Shown: positions 1 through 6,585 of the stretch, one piece after another
How the letters are laid out: the number at the start of each line of letters is the position of its first letter
How positions within the stretch are numbered: position 1 is the stretch's first letter
Origin: Halodesulfurarchaeum sp.
GTDB lineage: Archaea > Halobacteriota > Halobacteria > Halobacteriales > Halobacteriaceae
Direction of reading: 5' to 3'
Length of the DNA stretch: 8,402 nt
Assembly (NCBI GenBank): GCA_018334775.1
Contig: JAGXLJ010000040.1
Coordinates: forward strand, 1 to 8,402
Translations under genes and position numbers: made by a program
Notes under the pieces: generated by a model
What the model was told of the DNA's origin: nothing
Databases searched by the model: none
Seen by the model: the letters and a program-made list of their open reading frames with translations, nothing else

Positions 1-3000
1 AGTCAAATTCACGTCACCGCCGCAGTTTCGACAGGTCCCGGAAAGTGGCACTCGACGATATTTCGTGCCACAGGACAGACATCGGACCTCCTGGCGGGTG
101 AACGCTCGCAAGTTCCCGATCAGGTCAGGCAGGAAGTGATATTCGATGACCCGTTCGGCCACGTCCGTCTCGTCGACGGCGCGGAGTTTCCGGGCGAGTT
201 CGAGTTGCGCGTCCATCTTCTCCGTCATCGAGCCCAAGGTTTTGTAGGCCGAAAGATCCGGTCCGAGCGCAATGTCCGATGTGTCGTGGGTGAATCCAAA
301 ATCCGAGTACGCCCGGTCGGTATCGAGATGGTCCTCGGCCAGTTCGACGTCGACAGCGTCGGGATCGACCATCTCTCGGGTGGCTTCGTAGAACTCCCGT
401 GAGTACTGGGTCACGGTGTCCATATTGTGGGCCTCGTCGTCGATTTCTTCCGGATCGATTCGGGAGGACATGACCAAGGGTGCGTCCATTCTCCCACCCC
501 GAGAGTCTGGCAAGTACTTCTTCGAGAAGTTGAGCAGGCCATCCATGAGGAGCATCACGCAATCTTCGTCGCCGTCGCACTGCTTTTGAGAGGTATCATT
601 GACGATGACCGAATGCGTGCCAGGGACGGTGAGACTGTAGGTGTACTCGACACCGGATTCCACATACGTTACGTCGGCCACCTCGTCTACCAAATAGTCG
701 CCGTCACCCCCGTCGAAAATTCTTCTACCCGCAGGGTTCGTTTCCTTGACGTGATTGAGAAGTCGTTTGTTCTTTCGGGGGAGATGCAACCCGACGGACT
801 GGCTGAATTCTACAGCGTCGGTGGATGAGATTCTAATCACATACCCTTTCCGTGAAACTGAATTGTCCTCTTCGTCGTAAAAGTCGGGGAACTTTTCTTT
901 TAACGGGATTGGGTCTGTCGTATCAACACTAGCACTTATTCCCAAACGGGTCAAAAGTGCTAACAAGTCTTCCTTTAGTTCCCGACTGACTGTAGTCGCC
1001 GTGATTAGGAGAGATGATTTGTCAACCCGTCCATCGCCACTGAAATAGCCACTTAGAAACGATGATACGAGTTCGTCCGATTGATTGAAAATTATCGGTG
1101 GGACATGTTTGGTCTCTGCAGTAATCCCGACTTCAAGAATCTTATCGAAGAACACTCGCATTAACCGGCCTGAGACGGTGACTTTTGCATGATTTTCACG
1201 ATACGGTTTGACCCCGAATGTCCGTTCAAGCGTGTTTTCGAAAAAATCACGAGCGACTGATTCTATCCCGGAGATAGTGGCCTGATGAATTGTCCCCTTC
1301 GATGTCTCCTGCTTCCGAGCAAAACCCTCTGCAGCATAATATCCAATCAGCGTAGCCAGATCTTTGTCAAGAGTTACGATTCGGTCTATTTCGACCCGAT
1401 CTCTTTTCATCCCCAACGTAACCGCATTTGGAATCCGTTCAACTGTCGCTTCGGAAGACCCCAGCAAATCCATCAAAATCGCCACCGGAATGCTTTCACG
1501 ATAGATGTAATTACTCAGTCTTTTCTTCGGTAACCCGAGAAACTCCGCAGTACTCTTCAGTGGATAGAATTCGCCTTCCCATTCATCGGCGAGAACACCT
1601 TTAAAAAGGCTATATAACTCTCCTTTATCGATTCCCTTCACCATCAGAGACTCGCGGTCGATCTCATCCACTTGGAGAAATTCCTCCAAAAGGTCAAACG
1701 TCTGGGCGCTGTCGCTACTGTCGAAAACTTCCAGATGGGCAGGCGTCAGAAGCGAATCAGAGGAGGATACTTCACTGGCCATTTTAGAATGAATACTATC
1801 ATCTTCGAGGACTTGGATATCGTGATCGGGAGTTACCGTCAACTCCCGTCCACTTCTGGTTTGAATCGTGACCAGATGATCGGTTGAAACATGCTTTGAG
1901 ACTGCATCAACCGGTTTGCGGACGATCTCGCCATCTTGGCTCAGTGACGGAACAACCACCCCACCATCCAATTCCTGAACGAGCGTACCAAAATCGTCTT
2001 CCGCTGCTGTTGTCGGATCAAGTCGTTCTTCCACGAACTCCTCGATCGGGTCGTAGTGCCAGACGCCCCTCTCGTCCTGAAACCAAATCTTGGTCTCCGG
2101 ATGGAAGCAGTTCCGACGCTTCGAGGCGTGAAAGTACGGATGCGCATATCCCACGGCCGCTGAAGTAAAGCCCACCACCCGCCCGACAACGGCCGCGCTC
2201 GTGTGGGGGGCCATCCCGAAGACGAGTTCGCCGACCAGCCCCTCGCGGTCTGTGAGCTTGTAGAAGGGCTCGAGGTCGTAGTAGTCCTCGAGCAGTTCGT
2301 CAACGAAATCCGCCGTCTTGAGCATGTGTTCGGCGGCCCCATCCGAGAGCACGATGTCCTGCACCCGCAGCTCCACGAGCTGGTCTGCATGCTCCAGCGG
2401 GTCGCCATTGATGTCTTCCTCATAGCCCAACTCCCGGAAATTCCTGACAGATACGTCGAGTTCGGCCGGGCGAACTGCCGTGACCGGGAGGTCGGTCATG
2501 TCGTAGCGAACCGTCCCGTCCTTGAACGCGGTGACGCCGTGTTTGGCCCGGAGAATGCCCTTCTCCATCGGTTCGGGAATCTTGGTTTCTGACATCAACC
2601 CCTTGACACCTTTCACGATATCGAAGGTGCTCTCTCGCTCCGAAACGGAAGCGAGTGCCTCCTGGAACTCGCTGCGAACATCGACAGTCTGTCGTTCGAC
2701 GTTCGAGAGTTCCCGCTCGCATTTCGGGCATTCGACCCGGCCCGCCTCGTCGGGTTCGACCCGAATCGAGCACTCGGGACACTCATAGACCGGGCGGGTC
2801 TGGGCCCCGCATTCCTCACACCGGGGTTTGTAGGTTCGAGTGCCACACTCAGGACACTCGCGTTTGCCGAGATCCACTTCAACGGTGCCCTGTGTGCCGT
2901 CGATCTCGTCACCCGCCGCGGCCGCTTTGCCGACGTCACGCTGGTTGCCACCGGCTTCGCCGATCGGAAACAGCGTGTGGACAGCCGGGCTCAACTCACG

Positions 3001-4842
3001 TGATTCGGACTTCTCCGGGCGGCCCATCCGGTTCCCAATGCGAGTCGGTGCTCGTTCCCGAACGGAGAACGGTGCCACCTCCTCGACGGCCTTCATGGCG
3101 TTGCCCCAGTCCCTGGCAGCCGCCGAGAGCTCCCTCACAGTCCATTCCCGGTCGAGATCGGTGCTGAGACCGATAGTCCGAACAAACGGTCGCCAGTCAT
3201 CCACCACGAGTGTTTCCTCGGCCTGGTGATGTTCAAGAATGAGCACCTCCAGGATTTCCCGGACACCAGGCGACCGCGGGATATGCAGCGAGTCATCTTC
3301 GATTGACCCCGCCGCGATGGCGGCTGCAAGTTGATCGAGATCCGCCACGTCGATGTCGTGATAGAGTGGGGTGTATTCGGGATGGAGCGGTGCGTCGTGG
3401 TCACGCGCCCAGTTGAGTGCCTGTTCGGGCTCGGGGTGCGCCAAATCCACGTACGGGGAATCCTCGAGGGCCTGGACGTTGGCGCCGGCCGCCGCCATAT
3501 CCTGCACCCACCATTCGACCGTGTAGGACGCCGGGGCCAATGGCTGGTTGTTCTCGACGAACTCGCCGTAGTTCACCAGGTACTCACCCAGATCGAGTAC
3601 CGCTTCCACCCCGTTCCTGACATCGAGGGCTTCCTCCGGGTCGTCGATGCGACGCACGTCCCCATTCGCGAGTTTCACCGTCGGACCCTCGATCGAGTCG
3701 ACGGGCACCACCCCTGCAGCCTTCCCTGGTCGTTCGGTCTTGATCTGGGTGCCCGTCGCGAGGAAGTCATCCACGAGATGCATCGTTGCGGGATGGACGC
3801 CAGCGGTCGCAAAGCCGTGGTTTCGGGCCCGGCCATATCGCAGGCGGAAGCCGCCTGGTTCGCTCGGGTGAGAGAAAACAGGTCGGCCGGCGATGAGATC
3901 ACGGAGGTACTTCCTGTTCGAGTCAACTCGGGGTGGGCCGGTTGTTTCGTCGGGCTCGTCGGCATCGGTCCCAGGTTCATCCTCCACAGACTCCGCCTCG
4001 GCCCCGACTTCGCCGTCGATGAGCGCCTGGAGCCACGGCCACTCGACTTCGGCGAGGTCGTCGGTATAACGCTGAATCTTGGGTGCCTTGAGCGCGAGAC
4101 CCTCCGCTAGTACCAGACACATCCCCCCGCGGGAGCGATTCGTATCGATTCGTTCCAGGTCTCGAAAACCCGAAACTTCGCCTTCGCCAGTGGCCTCGCC
4201 GTCGAGCATGATCGGGACGTTCCTGGCGATGTGTTTGGTCTCCTCGTCCGAAGGCGTGTATTGAAGCCCGGTCTCCTTGTCGTAGAGTGCGACTTCCTCC
4301 GCGTAGCGCTCGACTTCGTCCTCGCGGGGCTGGTAGGCCTCGATGCCCAGCAGGGCGCGAGCGTAATCCGCAACGAGCACCGAGAGCGCCTGGGCCGTCC
4401 CACCGGCCGATCGGATCGGGCCCGCATACGAGACCGCCACGAACTCCGACCCGTCGTCGTTCTGACGAAGTTCCACCCGATCGATGCCCTCGATCGGGGC
4501 CGCAACGACCCCCTCAGTCAGCAGCGCCACTGCGGTCCGGACCGCACCTTCGACTTTGCCCTGCCGGGTTTCGTACTCGCCGACGTTCCCTTCGACAAAG
4601 TCCTCGACGAGCATGAGCGCGGCTCGCTCGCGGGAATAGTCGTCCTCGAGTTCCCGAACTCGCGCGGCGACGCCGTCGATCCCCAGAATGTTCTCCACGC
4701 GGTCGGCCATGTCGGTTGCGACCGGGATTTCGACGTCCGGAACCGGGTCTGCTCCGTGCTTGCGTGCGGTTTCGGCGACCGAGATGGCCTGCTGGAGGCG
4801 CGTTTCGAGTTCGGTGAAATAGGCGGATTCGACCTCGCGCAT
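1..4842 (-). CDS. polC: DNA polymerase D (PolII) large catalytic subunit DP2, intein-containing, 3' end outside window
   Basis: DP2 is the catalytic subunit of the archaeal replicative polymerase PolD and works with the small exonuclease subunit DP1. The minus frame from the ATG at 4842 stays open to base 1 (1614 codons) with no stop. It begins MREVESAYFTELE. Visible DP2 landmarks are YAGPIRSAGGTAQ (about residues 139-151), NRSRGGMCLVLAEGLALKAPK (about 235-255), four CxxC pairs forming zinc-binding sites (663/666, 675/678, 688/691, 705/708), and the catalytic DGDED motif followed by VMLLMDGLLNFS directly after the intein. A further CxxC...CxxC zinc motif lies at bases 22-81. Residues about 281-304 form an acidic Asp/Glu/Pro-rich linker, probably a haloarchaeal insertion. 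The extein in view is 911 plus 193 residues, so I expect only a short C-terminal piece to be missing. The start codon directly abuts the stop of the upstream PPC gene and has no clear Shine-Dalgarno sequence, so translation probably depends on re-initiation. The assignment is very secure. Confidence 0.97.
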   Translation of the reverse strand, partial: MREVESAYFTELETRLQQAISVAETARKHGADPVPDVEIPVATDMADRVENILGIDGVAARVRELEDDYSRERAALMLVEDFVEGNVGEYETRQGKVEGAVRTAVALLTEGVVAAPIEGIDRVELRQNDDGSEFVAVSYAGPIRSAGGTAQALSVLVADYARALLGIEAYQPREDEVERYAEEVALYDKETGLQYTPSDEETKHIARNVPIMLDGEATGEGEVSGFRDLERIDTNRSRGGMCLVLAEGLALKAPKIQRYTDDLAEVEWPWLQALIDGEVGAEAESVEDEPGTDADEPDETTGPPRVDSNRKYLRDLIAGRPVFSHPSEPGGFRLRYGRARNHGFATAGVHPATMHLVDDFLATGTQIKTERPGKAAGVVPVDSIEGPTVKLANGDVRRIDDPEEALDVRNGVEAVLDLGEYLVNYGEFVENNQPLAPASYTVEWWVQDMAAAGANVQALEDSPYVDLAHPEPEQALNWARDHDAPLHPEYTPLYHDIDVADLDQLAAAIAAGSIEDDSLHIPRSPGVREILEVLILEHHQAEETLVVDDWRPFVRTIGLSTDLDREWTVRELSAAARDWGNAMKAVEEVAPFSVRERAPTRIGNRMGRPEKSESRELSPAVHTLFPIGEAGGNQRDVGKAAAAGDEIDGTQGTVEVDLGKRECPECGTRTYKPRCEECGAQTRPVYECPECSIRVEPDEAGRVECPKCERELSNVERQTVDVRSEFQEALASVSERESTFDIVKGVKGLMSETKIPEPMEKGILRAKHGVTAFKDGTVRYDMTDLPVTAVRPAELDVSVRNFRELGYEEDINGDPLEHADQLVELRVQDIVLSDGAAEHMLKTADFVDELLEDYYDLEPFYKLTDREGLVGELVFGMAPHTSAAVVGRVVGFTSAAVGYAHPYFHASKRRNCFHPETKIWFQDERGVWHYDPIEEFVEERLDPTTAAEDDFGTLVQELDGGVVVPSLSQDGEIVRKPVDAVSKHVSTDHLVTIQTRSGRELTVTPDHDIQVLEDDSIHSKMASEVSSSDSLLTPAHLEVFDSSDSAQTFDLLEEFLQVDEIDRESLMVKGIDKGELYSLFKGVLADEWEGEFYPLKSTAEFLGLPKKRLSNYIYRESIPVAILMDLLGSSEATVERIPNAVTLGMKRDRVEIDRIVTLDKDLATLIGYYAAEGFARKQETSKGTIHQATISGIESVARDFFENTLERTFGVKPYRENHAKVTVSGRLMRVFFDKILEVGITAETKHVPPIIFNQSDELVSSFLSGYFSGDGRVDKSSLLITATTVSRELKEDLLALLTRLGISASVDTTDPIPLKEKFPDFYDEEDNSVSRKGYVIRISSTDAVEFSQSVGLHLPRKNKRLLNHVKETNPAGRRIFDGGDGDYLVDEVADVTYVESGVEYTYSLTVPGTHSVIVNDTSQKQCDGDEDCVMLLMDGLLNFSKKYLPDSRGGRMDAPLVMSSRIDPEEIDDEAHNMDTVTQYSREFYEATREMVDPDAVDVELAEDHLDTDRAYSDFGFTHDTSDIALGPDLSAYKTLGSMTEKMDAQLELARKLRAVDETDVAERVIEYHFLPDLIGNLRAFTRQEVRCLSCGTKYRRVPLSGTCRNCGGDVNLT
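580..2109 (-). mobile_element. PolC intein (510 aa) with LAGLIDADG homing endonuclease
   Basis: This in-frame insertion interrupts the DP2 sequence between KRRN and CDGDED, a known intein site in archaeal DP2 proteins. It encodes 510 residues. Block A starts with the nucleophile Cys1 (CFHPETKIWF). Block B is TPDH at residues 93-96. The endonuclease motifs are LIGYYAAEG (254-262) and FLSGYFSGDG (351-360), with KHVPPIIF between them at about 334-340. Block F is YTYSLTVPGTHSV at about 489-501, with Ser492 where an Asp is common. The last residues are TSQKQ and the +1 extein residue is Cys, so the C-terminal residue is Gln and the penultimate one is Lys instead of the usual His-Asn. C-terminal Gln is known from Pyrococcus DP2 inteins. 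Once translated, the element should excise itself and ligate N-extein to C-extein. GC is lower than in the host gene: bases 1321-1380 contain 25 G/C of 60 against 40 of 60 at 3661-3720. The insertion boundaries are secure. Splicing activity is inferred. Confidence 0.95.
775..1380 (-). other. LAGLIDADG homing endonuclease domain inside the PolC intein
   Basis: Intein residues about 244-445 form the endonuclease core. The two helices LIGYYAAEG (bases 1324-1350) and FLSGYFSGDG (bases 1030-1059) each end in an acidic residue, Glu261 and Asp359, the positions that bind the catalytic metal in this family. A conserved-looking Lys followed by VPP lies between them, and LLALLTRLGISASV follows the second motif, as in dodecapeptide (DOD) intein endonucleases. 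The domain would cut intein-less polC alleles at the KRRN/CDGDED junction and promote homing. There are no stops or frameshifts, and both acidic residues are present, so it may be active. Glu instead of Asp in the first motif is tolerated in some members. The outer limits are approximate. Confidence 0.85.
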
Positions 4843-5265
4843 CTACAGAGAAAGCCGGTCCACACCGGTCGCGGGATCGGGGTCCCGGGAAAGCGATTCG
4901 GCAACGCCCCAAACGATCGCCGTCCCACCGAAGACGGTCGCGGACTCGATCCGACCGGCCAGCGCCTGGCCTGATGGCCGAGAGAGTACTCCCTGAACCT
5001 GACTGGCGGGCGATTCGTCTGCAGTCGTTATCGTCCCGGTGAAAACCGGCAGTTCCAGCGGTTCGTCGAAGGCAACTGACTCGGCGCTGAACTCGTCCTG
5101 GTCGTAGACGGCGAGTTCGGCCTTCCTGACGGCCCCTGTTCCAAGGATCCAGGCCGATTCGAGGTCGGCGGACTCGGCGACGGCAGCGAGTTCCGAGGAG
5201 AGTGACTCGTCGTACTCGAGCTCGACGAGCAGGGTTCGCTCCGGTGTCACCTCCTGTGCGTGCAT
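4843..5265 (-). CDS. PPC-domain (DUF296) protein, divergent, coupled to polC
   Basis: This 140-residue soluble protein begins MHAQEVTPERTLLVELEYD and matches the overall layout of the prokaryotic/plant PPC (DUF296) family. It has an N-terminal beta strand, a helix, the segment AWILGTGAVRKAELAVYD at about residues 38-55, and the C-terminal stretch SRPSGQALAGRIESATVFGG at about 95-114. PPC proteins form trimers, and some bind DNA. Here the usual His-x-His and GGHL histidines are replaced (VQGVL at 90-94 and GRIES at 104-108), so a metal site is probably lost. I chose the ATG at 5265 because a TATA-like CTTTTTG lies 25-31 bases upstream, which fits a leaderless transcript; the longer in-frame start at 5292 is TTG. 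The TAG stop at 4843-4845 is followed without a gap by the polC ATG, so the two genes are translationally linked. The DUF296 call rests on memory of haloarchaeal homologues next to polC. The cellular function is unknown. Confidence 0.82.
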   Translation of the reverse strand: MHAQEVTPERTLLVELEYDESLSSELAAVAESADLESAWILGTGAVRKAELAVYDQDEFSAESVAFDEPLELPVFTGTITTADESPASQVQGVLSRPSGQALAGRIESATVFGGTAIVWGVAESLSRDPDPATGVDRLSL

Positions 5266-5288
5266 ACACTGCGGAACGGGGTCCGTGG

Positions 5289-5296
5289 GCAAAAAG
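5289..5296 (-). promoter_or_regulatory. TATA-like box for the PPC-polC pair (weak)
   Basis: On the minus strand a T-rich element, CCTTTTTG, lies about 25-31 bases before the ATG at 5265. This is the spacing expected for an archaeal TATA box of a leaderless mRNA. It has no A/T alternation, so it may only be a secondary promoter. The upstream 56-residue gene ends just 36 bases before the PPC start, and read-through from its stronger promoter is likely. Confidence 0.35.
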
Positions 5297-5301
5297 GTGG
5301 C

Positions 5302-5472
5302 CTATCGCCACGCCTTGAGGTCCCGTGTCGCGTCTGTCGACGCGGATACCCAGGCGTCATCCCGGGAAATGTCAGCGATCACATACCGCGACTGGGAGCC
5401 GGCCTCCTCGACAGCGGCCATGACCTCACCGGTCGATTCCGTGACGGCCATGGACGTGGCATCAGACACCAT
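5302..5472 (-). CDS. Small conserved haloarchaeal protein (56 aa), unknown function
   Basis: A short frame encodes 56 residues, MVSDATSMAVTESTGEVMAA at the N-terminus and ending WVSASTDATRDLKAWR. The central YVIADISRDDAWVS and the terminal W-R resemble a family of very small haloarchaeal proteins (I believe DUF7556) often found beside polC; this identification is from memory. It has no signal peptide, membrane segment or cysteine, and it is acidic. The start is supported by a strong TATA box (5496-5510) placed for a transcript beginning a few bases before the ATG. It precedes the PPC gene by 36 bases, so the two and polC probably share a transcript. No biochemical role can be inferred. Confidence 0.75.
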   Translation of the reverse strand: MVSDATSMAVTESTGEVMAAVEEAGSQSRYVIADISRDDAWVSASTDATRDLKAWR

Positions 5473-5495
5473 GACATATGGTACGAAGTCTCAGG

Positions 5496-5510
5496 CTTTA
5501 TTTAAAAACA
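5496..5510 (-). promoter_or_regulatory. TATA box of the small gene-PPC-polC transcription unit
   Basis: The minus strand reads TGTTTTTAAATAAAG, the clearest archaeal TATA element in the window, centred about 31 bases upstream of the ATG at 5472. Transcription should start within a few bases of that ATG, giving a very short leader. The element lies in a notably AT-rich pocket of a GC-rich region. It is close to symmetric, but no gene is visible on the plus strand to use it in the other direction. Confidence 0.7.
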
Positions 5511-5534
5511 TCGGAACGGGAACGAATGGTTGGA

Positions 5535-5568
5535 TTAACAACAAACGGGCTGAGAAAACGGACAGCCG
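5535..5568 (-). terminator. Possible terminator after the DUF7529-like gene
   Basis: On the minus strand, about 25 bases after the stop codon at 5592, GGCTG and CAGCC (5563-5567 and 5548-5552) can pair around a 10-base loop that contains TTTT. The sequence TTTGTTGTTAATCC follows. A short stem with T-rich sequence fits an archaeal termination site between two units that each have their own TATA box. The stem has only five pairs, so this is tentative. Confidence 0.4.
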
Positions 5569-5591
5569 ATAGCGACAGATCCGGCGCTACG

Positions 5592-6143
5592 TTATAGAGA
5601 CTGTTCGTAGGCGAAAATCGAGTCCGGGTTCGGGAAAAACGCCGAGGGGTCCTCGTGTTCGATCGAACCCAGATGGGTCCCATCGAGTTTCTTCACGTGG
5701 GTGTACATCCCCTCACGGTCCAGTGCGGCTCGGACGAGGTCCGGCGCTGCCCGTCGGAGATAGCTCCCGGCGATCAGCAGATCCAGTTCGGCATCGTGGT
5801 CGATGCACTCGGTCACGATGAAGGTGTACCGCCCGATCGACTGCTGATAGACGCCGGTCTCCTCGAAATCGGCGCGTTCGAGGAGGTCCTGAAAGGTTTC
5901 GGCATCGTCACCAGGGATGACGTAAAACAGGCCCCACCGCTCTTTCTCGCCCTGTTCCGGCCCTTTTGGCGCCGTGTTCCCGGCCTGGAGTGTGAGTACC
6001 TCGTACCCGGCGGCCTCCCGGTCCTCAGCCATTGCCGCCATGTCTTCGAGGGTTTGACTCCAGCCGCTCCGGGCTTCGTCGCTCGTCCGAGCCATCCGTT
6101 CGGCCTCCCCGAGGGTCGTCTCGTCGGGCCTATTTCTGGTCAT
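5592..6143 (-). CDS. Haloarchaeal protein of unknown function (DUF7529-like), 183 aa
   Basis: This is an acidic, soluble protein with no signal peptide or membrane helix. I recognise the pattern of a haloarchaea-restricted family (I believe DUF7529) from segments such as GYEVLTLQAGNTAPK (about 46-60), RWGLFYVIPGDDAETF (69-84), GVYQQSIGRYTFIVTECIDH (96-115), LIAGSYLRRAAPDLVRAALD (122-141) and MYTHVKKLDGTHLGSIEHED (145-164). The product ends in a Phe-rich FFPNPDSIFAYEQSL. It carries no known catalytic motif. The ATG at 6143 is favoured because a TATA-like TTTATC lies 24-29 bases upstream. Met17 is a possible internal start. The gene seems to be its own transcription unit between the transporter operon and the polC group. 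The function is unknown. Confidence 0.85.
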   Translation of the reverse strand: MTRNRPDETTLGEAERMARTSDEARSGWSQTLEDMAAMAEDREAAGYEVLTLQAGNTAPKGPEQGEKERWGLFYVIPGDDAETFQDLLERADFEETGVYQQSIGRYTFIVTECIDHDAELDLLIAGSYLRRAAPDLVRAALDREGMYTHVKKLDGTHLGSIEHEDPSAFFPNPDSIFAYEQSL

Positions 6144-6166
6144 ACGGCCTCAAGGACGTGAATAGG

Positions 6167-6173
6167 GATAAAT
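6167..6173 (-). promoter_or_regulatory. TATA box of the DUF7529-like gene
   Basis: The minus strand reads ATTTATC 24-30 bases before the ATG at 6143, inside the 40-base gap after the preceding gene's stop. This spacing fits a leaderless archaeal transcript. It supports both the chosen start and independent transcription of this gene. Confidence 0.55.
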
Positions 6174-6183
6174 GATTGCCGGC

Positions 6184-6585
6184 TCAGACAGCCACGTCGA
6201 AGACGGTCTCCATCACATAGGAAATAGCAAGCACAGCGATGCCAGTTAGGAAGGTTTTGACCGATCGGCTCACTCGATCGCGGGGTGGGAGCCACTCACC
6301 TCGGAGCCCCGGGAGTTCCCACAATCTGGGCTCGAACCACAGTTCGTCGTCCGGGTCAGGACCGACGTCGACCGAGGGCCAGATGGTGGGTCGTTTGCGA
6401 GAGCGTGCCCAGAGGGTCCAGCTCCCCACGCCGAAGATGAGAAACCCGACAACGAAAAGCAGGTATTTGAGCGTCAACCACCCGTCGCCGAAGATGAAGG
6501 CGAGCACTGTGAGGCCGACTGTAAGCAGCAGGGCCACAGCAACGACCCAGTAGAATGCTTCGAGTACCCGAAGTCGGGTCGTCAT
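6184..6585 (-). CDS. Small membrane protein (DUF7555-like), 133 aa, coupled to ABC ATPase
   Basis: Three hydrophobic helices are visible, at about residues 10-32, 38-60 and 109-127. Between the second and third lies a polar loop of about 45 residues ([10 protein letters not shown] through DRVSRSVK) with several Trp and an acidic stretch DPDDE. The basic residues after helix 2 (RSRKR) and before helix 3 suggest that this loop faces the cytoplasm. I recall similar small haloarchaeal membrane proteins (possibly DUF7555) but no function. The ATG overlaps the TGA of the OppF-like ATPase gene (ATGA) and lacks its own Shine-Dalgarno sequence. It is therefore probably made by termination-reinitiation and belongs to the peptide-transporter operon. 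It does not look like a canonical Opp permease, which would be far longer with an EAA motif. An accessory role is only a guess from position. Confidence 0.8.
   Translation of the reverse strand: MTTRLRVLEAFYWVVAVALLLTVGLTVLAFIFGDGWLTLKYLLFVVGFLIFGVGSWTLWARSRKRPTIWPSVDVGPDPDDELWFEPRLWELPGLRGEWLPPRDRVSRSVKTFLTGIAVLAISYVMETVFDVAV

Noticed and set aside
580..2109. The interruption of polC as a pseudogene or assembly error
   Set aside because: The insert is an exact multiple of three, has no stop, carries ordered intein blocks A, B, C, E and F, and the flanking DP2 sequence rejoins precisely at a known intein site.
1285..2168. Short plus-strand frames within the intein
   Set aside because: The minus strand holds the continuous intein with conserved splicing and endonuclease blocks. 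The plus frames are short and featureless.
3331..4974. Plus-strand open frames of about 250 codons (3331-4110 and 4231-4974)
   Set aside because: Both are antisense to polC, which has conserved DP2 motifs across this region. Their translations are rich in Arg, Gly and Val repeats typical of shadow frames.
4514..5311. Minus-strand frame of 265 codons overlapping the PPC gene and the start of polC
   Set aside because: The translation is extremely Arg-rich and it overlaps two recognisable proteins in another frame. The acidic bias expected of haloarchaeal proteins is absent.
5260..5572. Plus-strand frames over the small gene and its promoter
   Set aside because: They run opposite the 56-residue gene and across its TATA box, have no promoter of their own and resemble no known protein.
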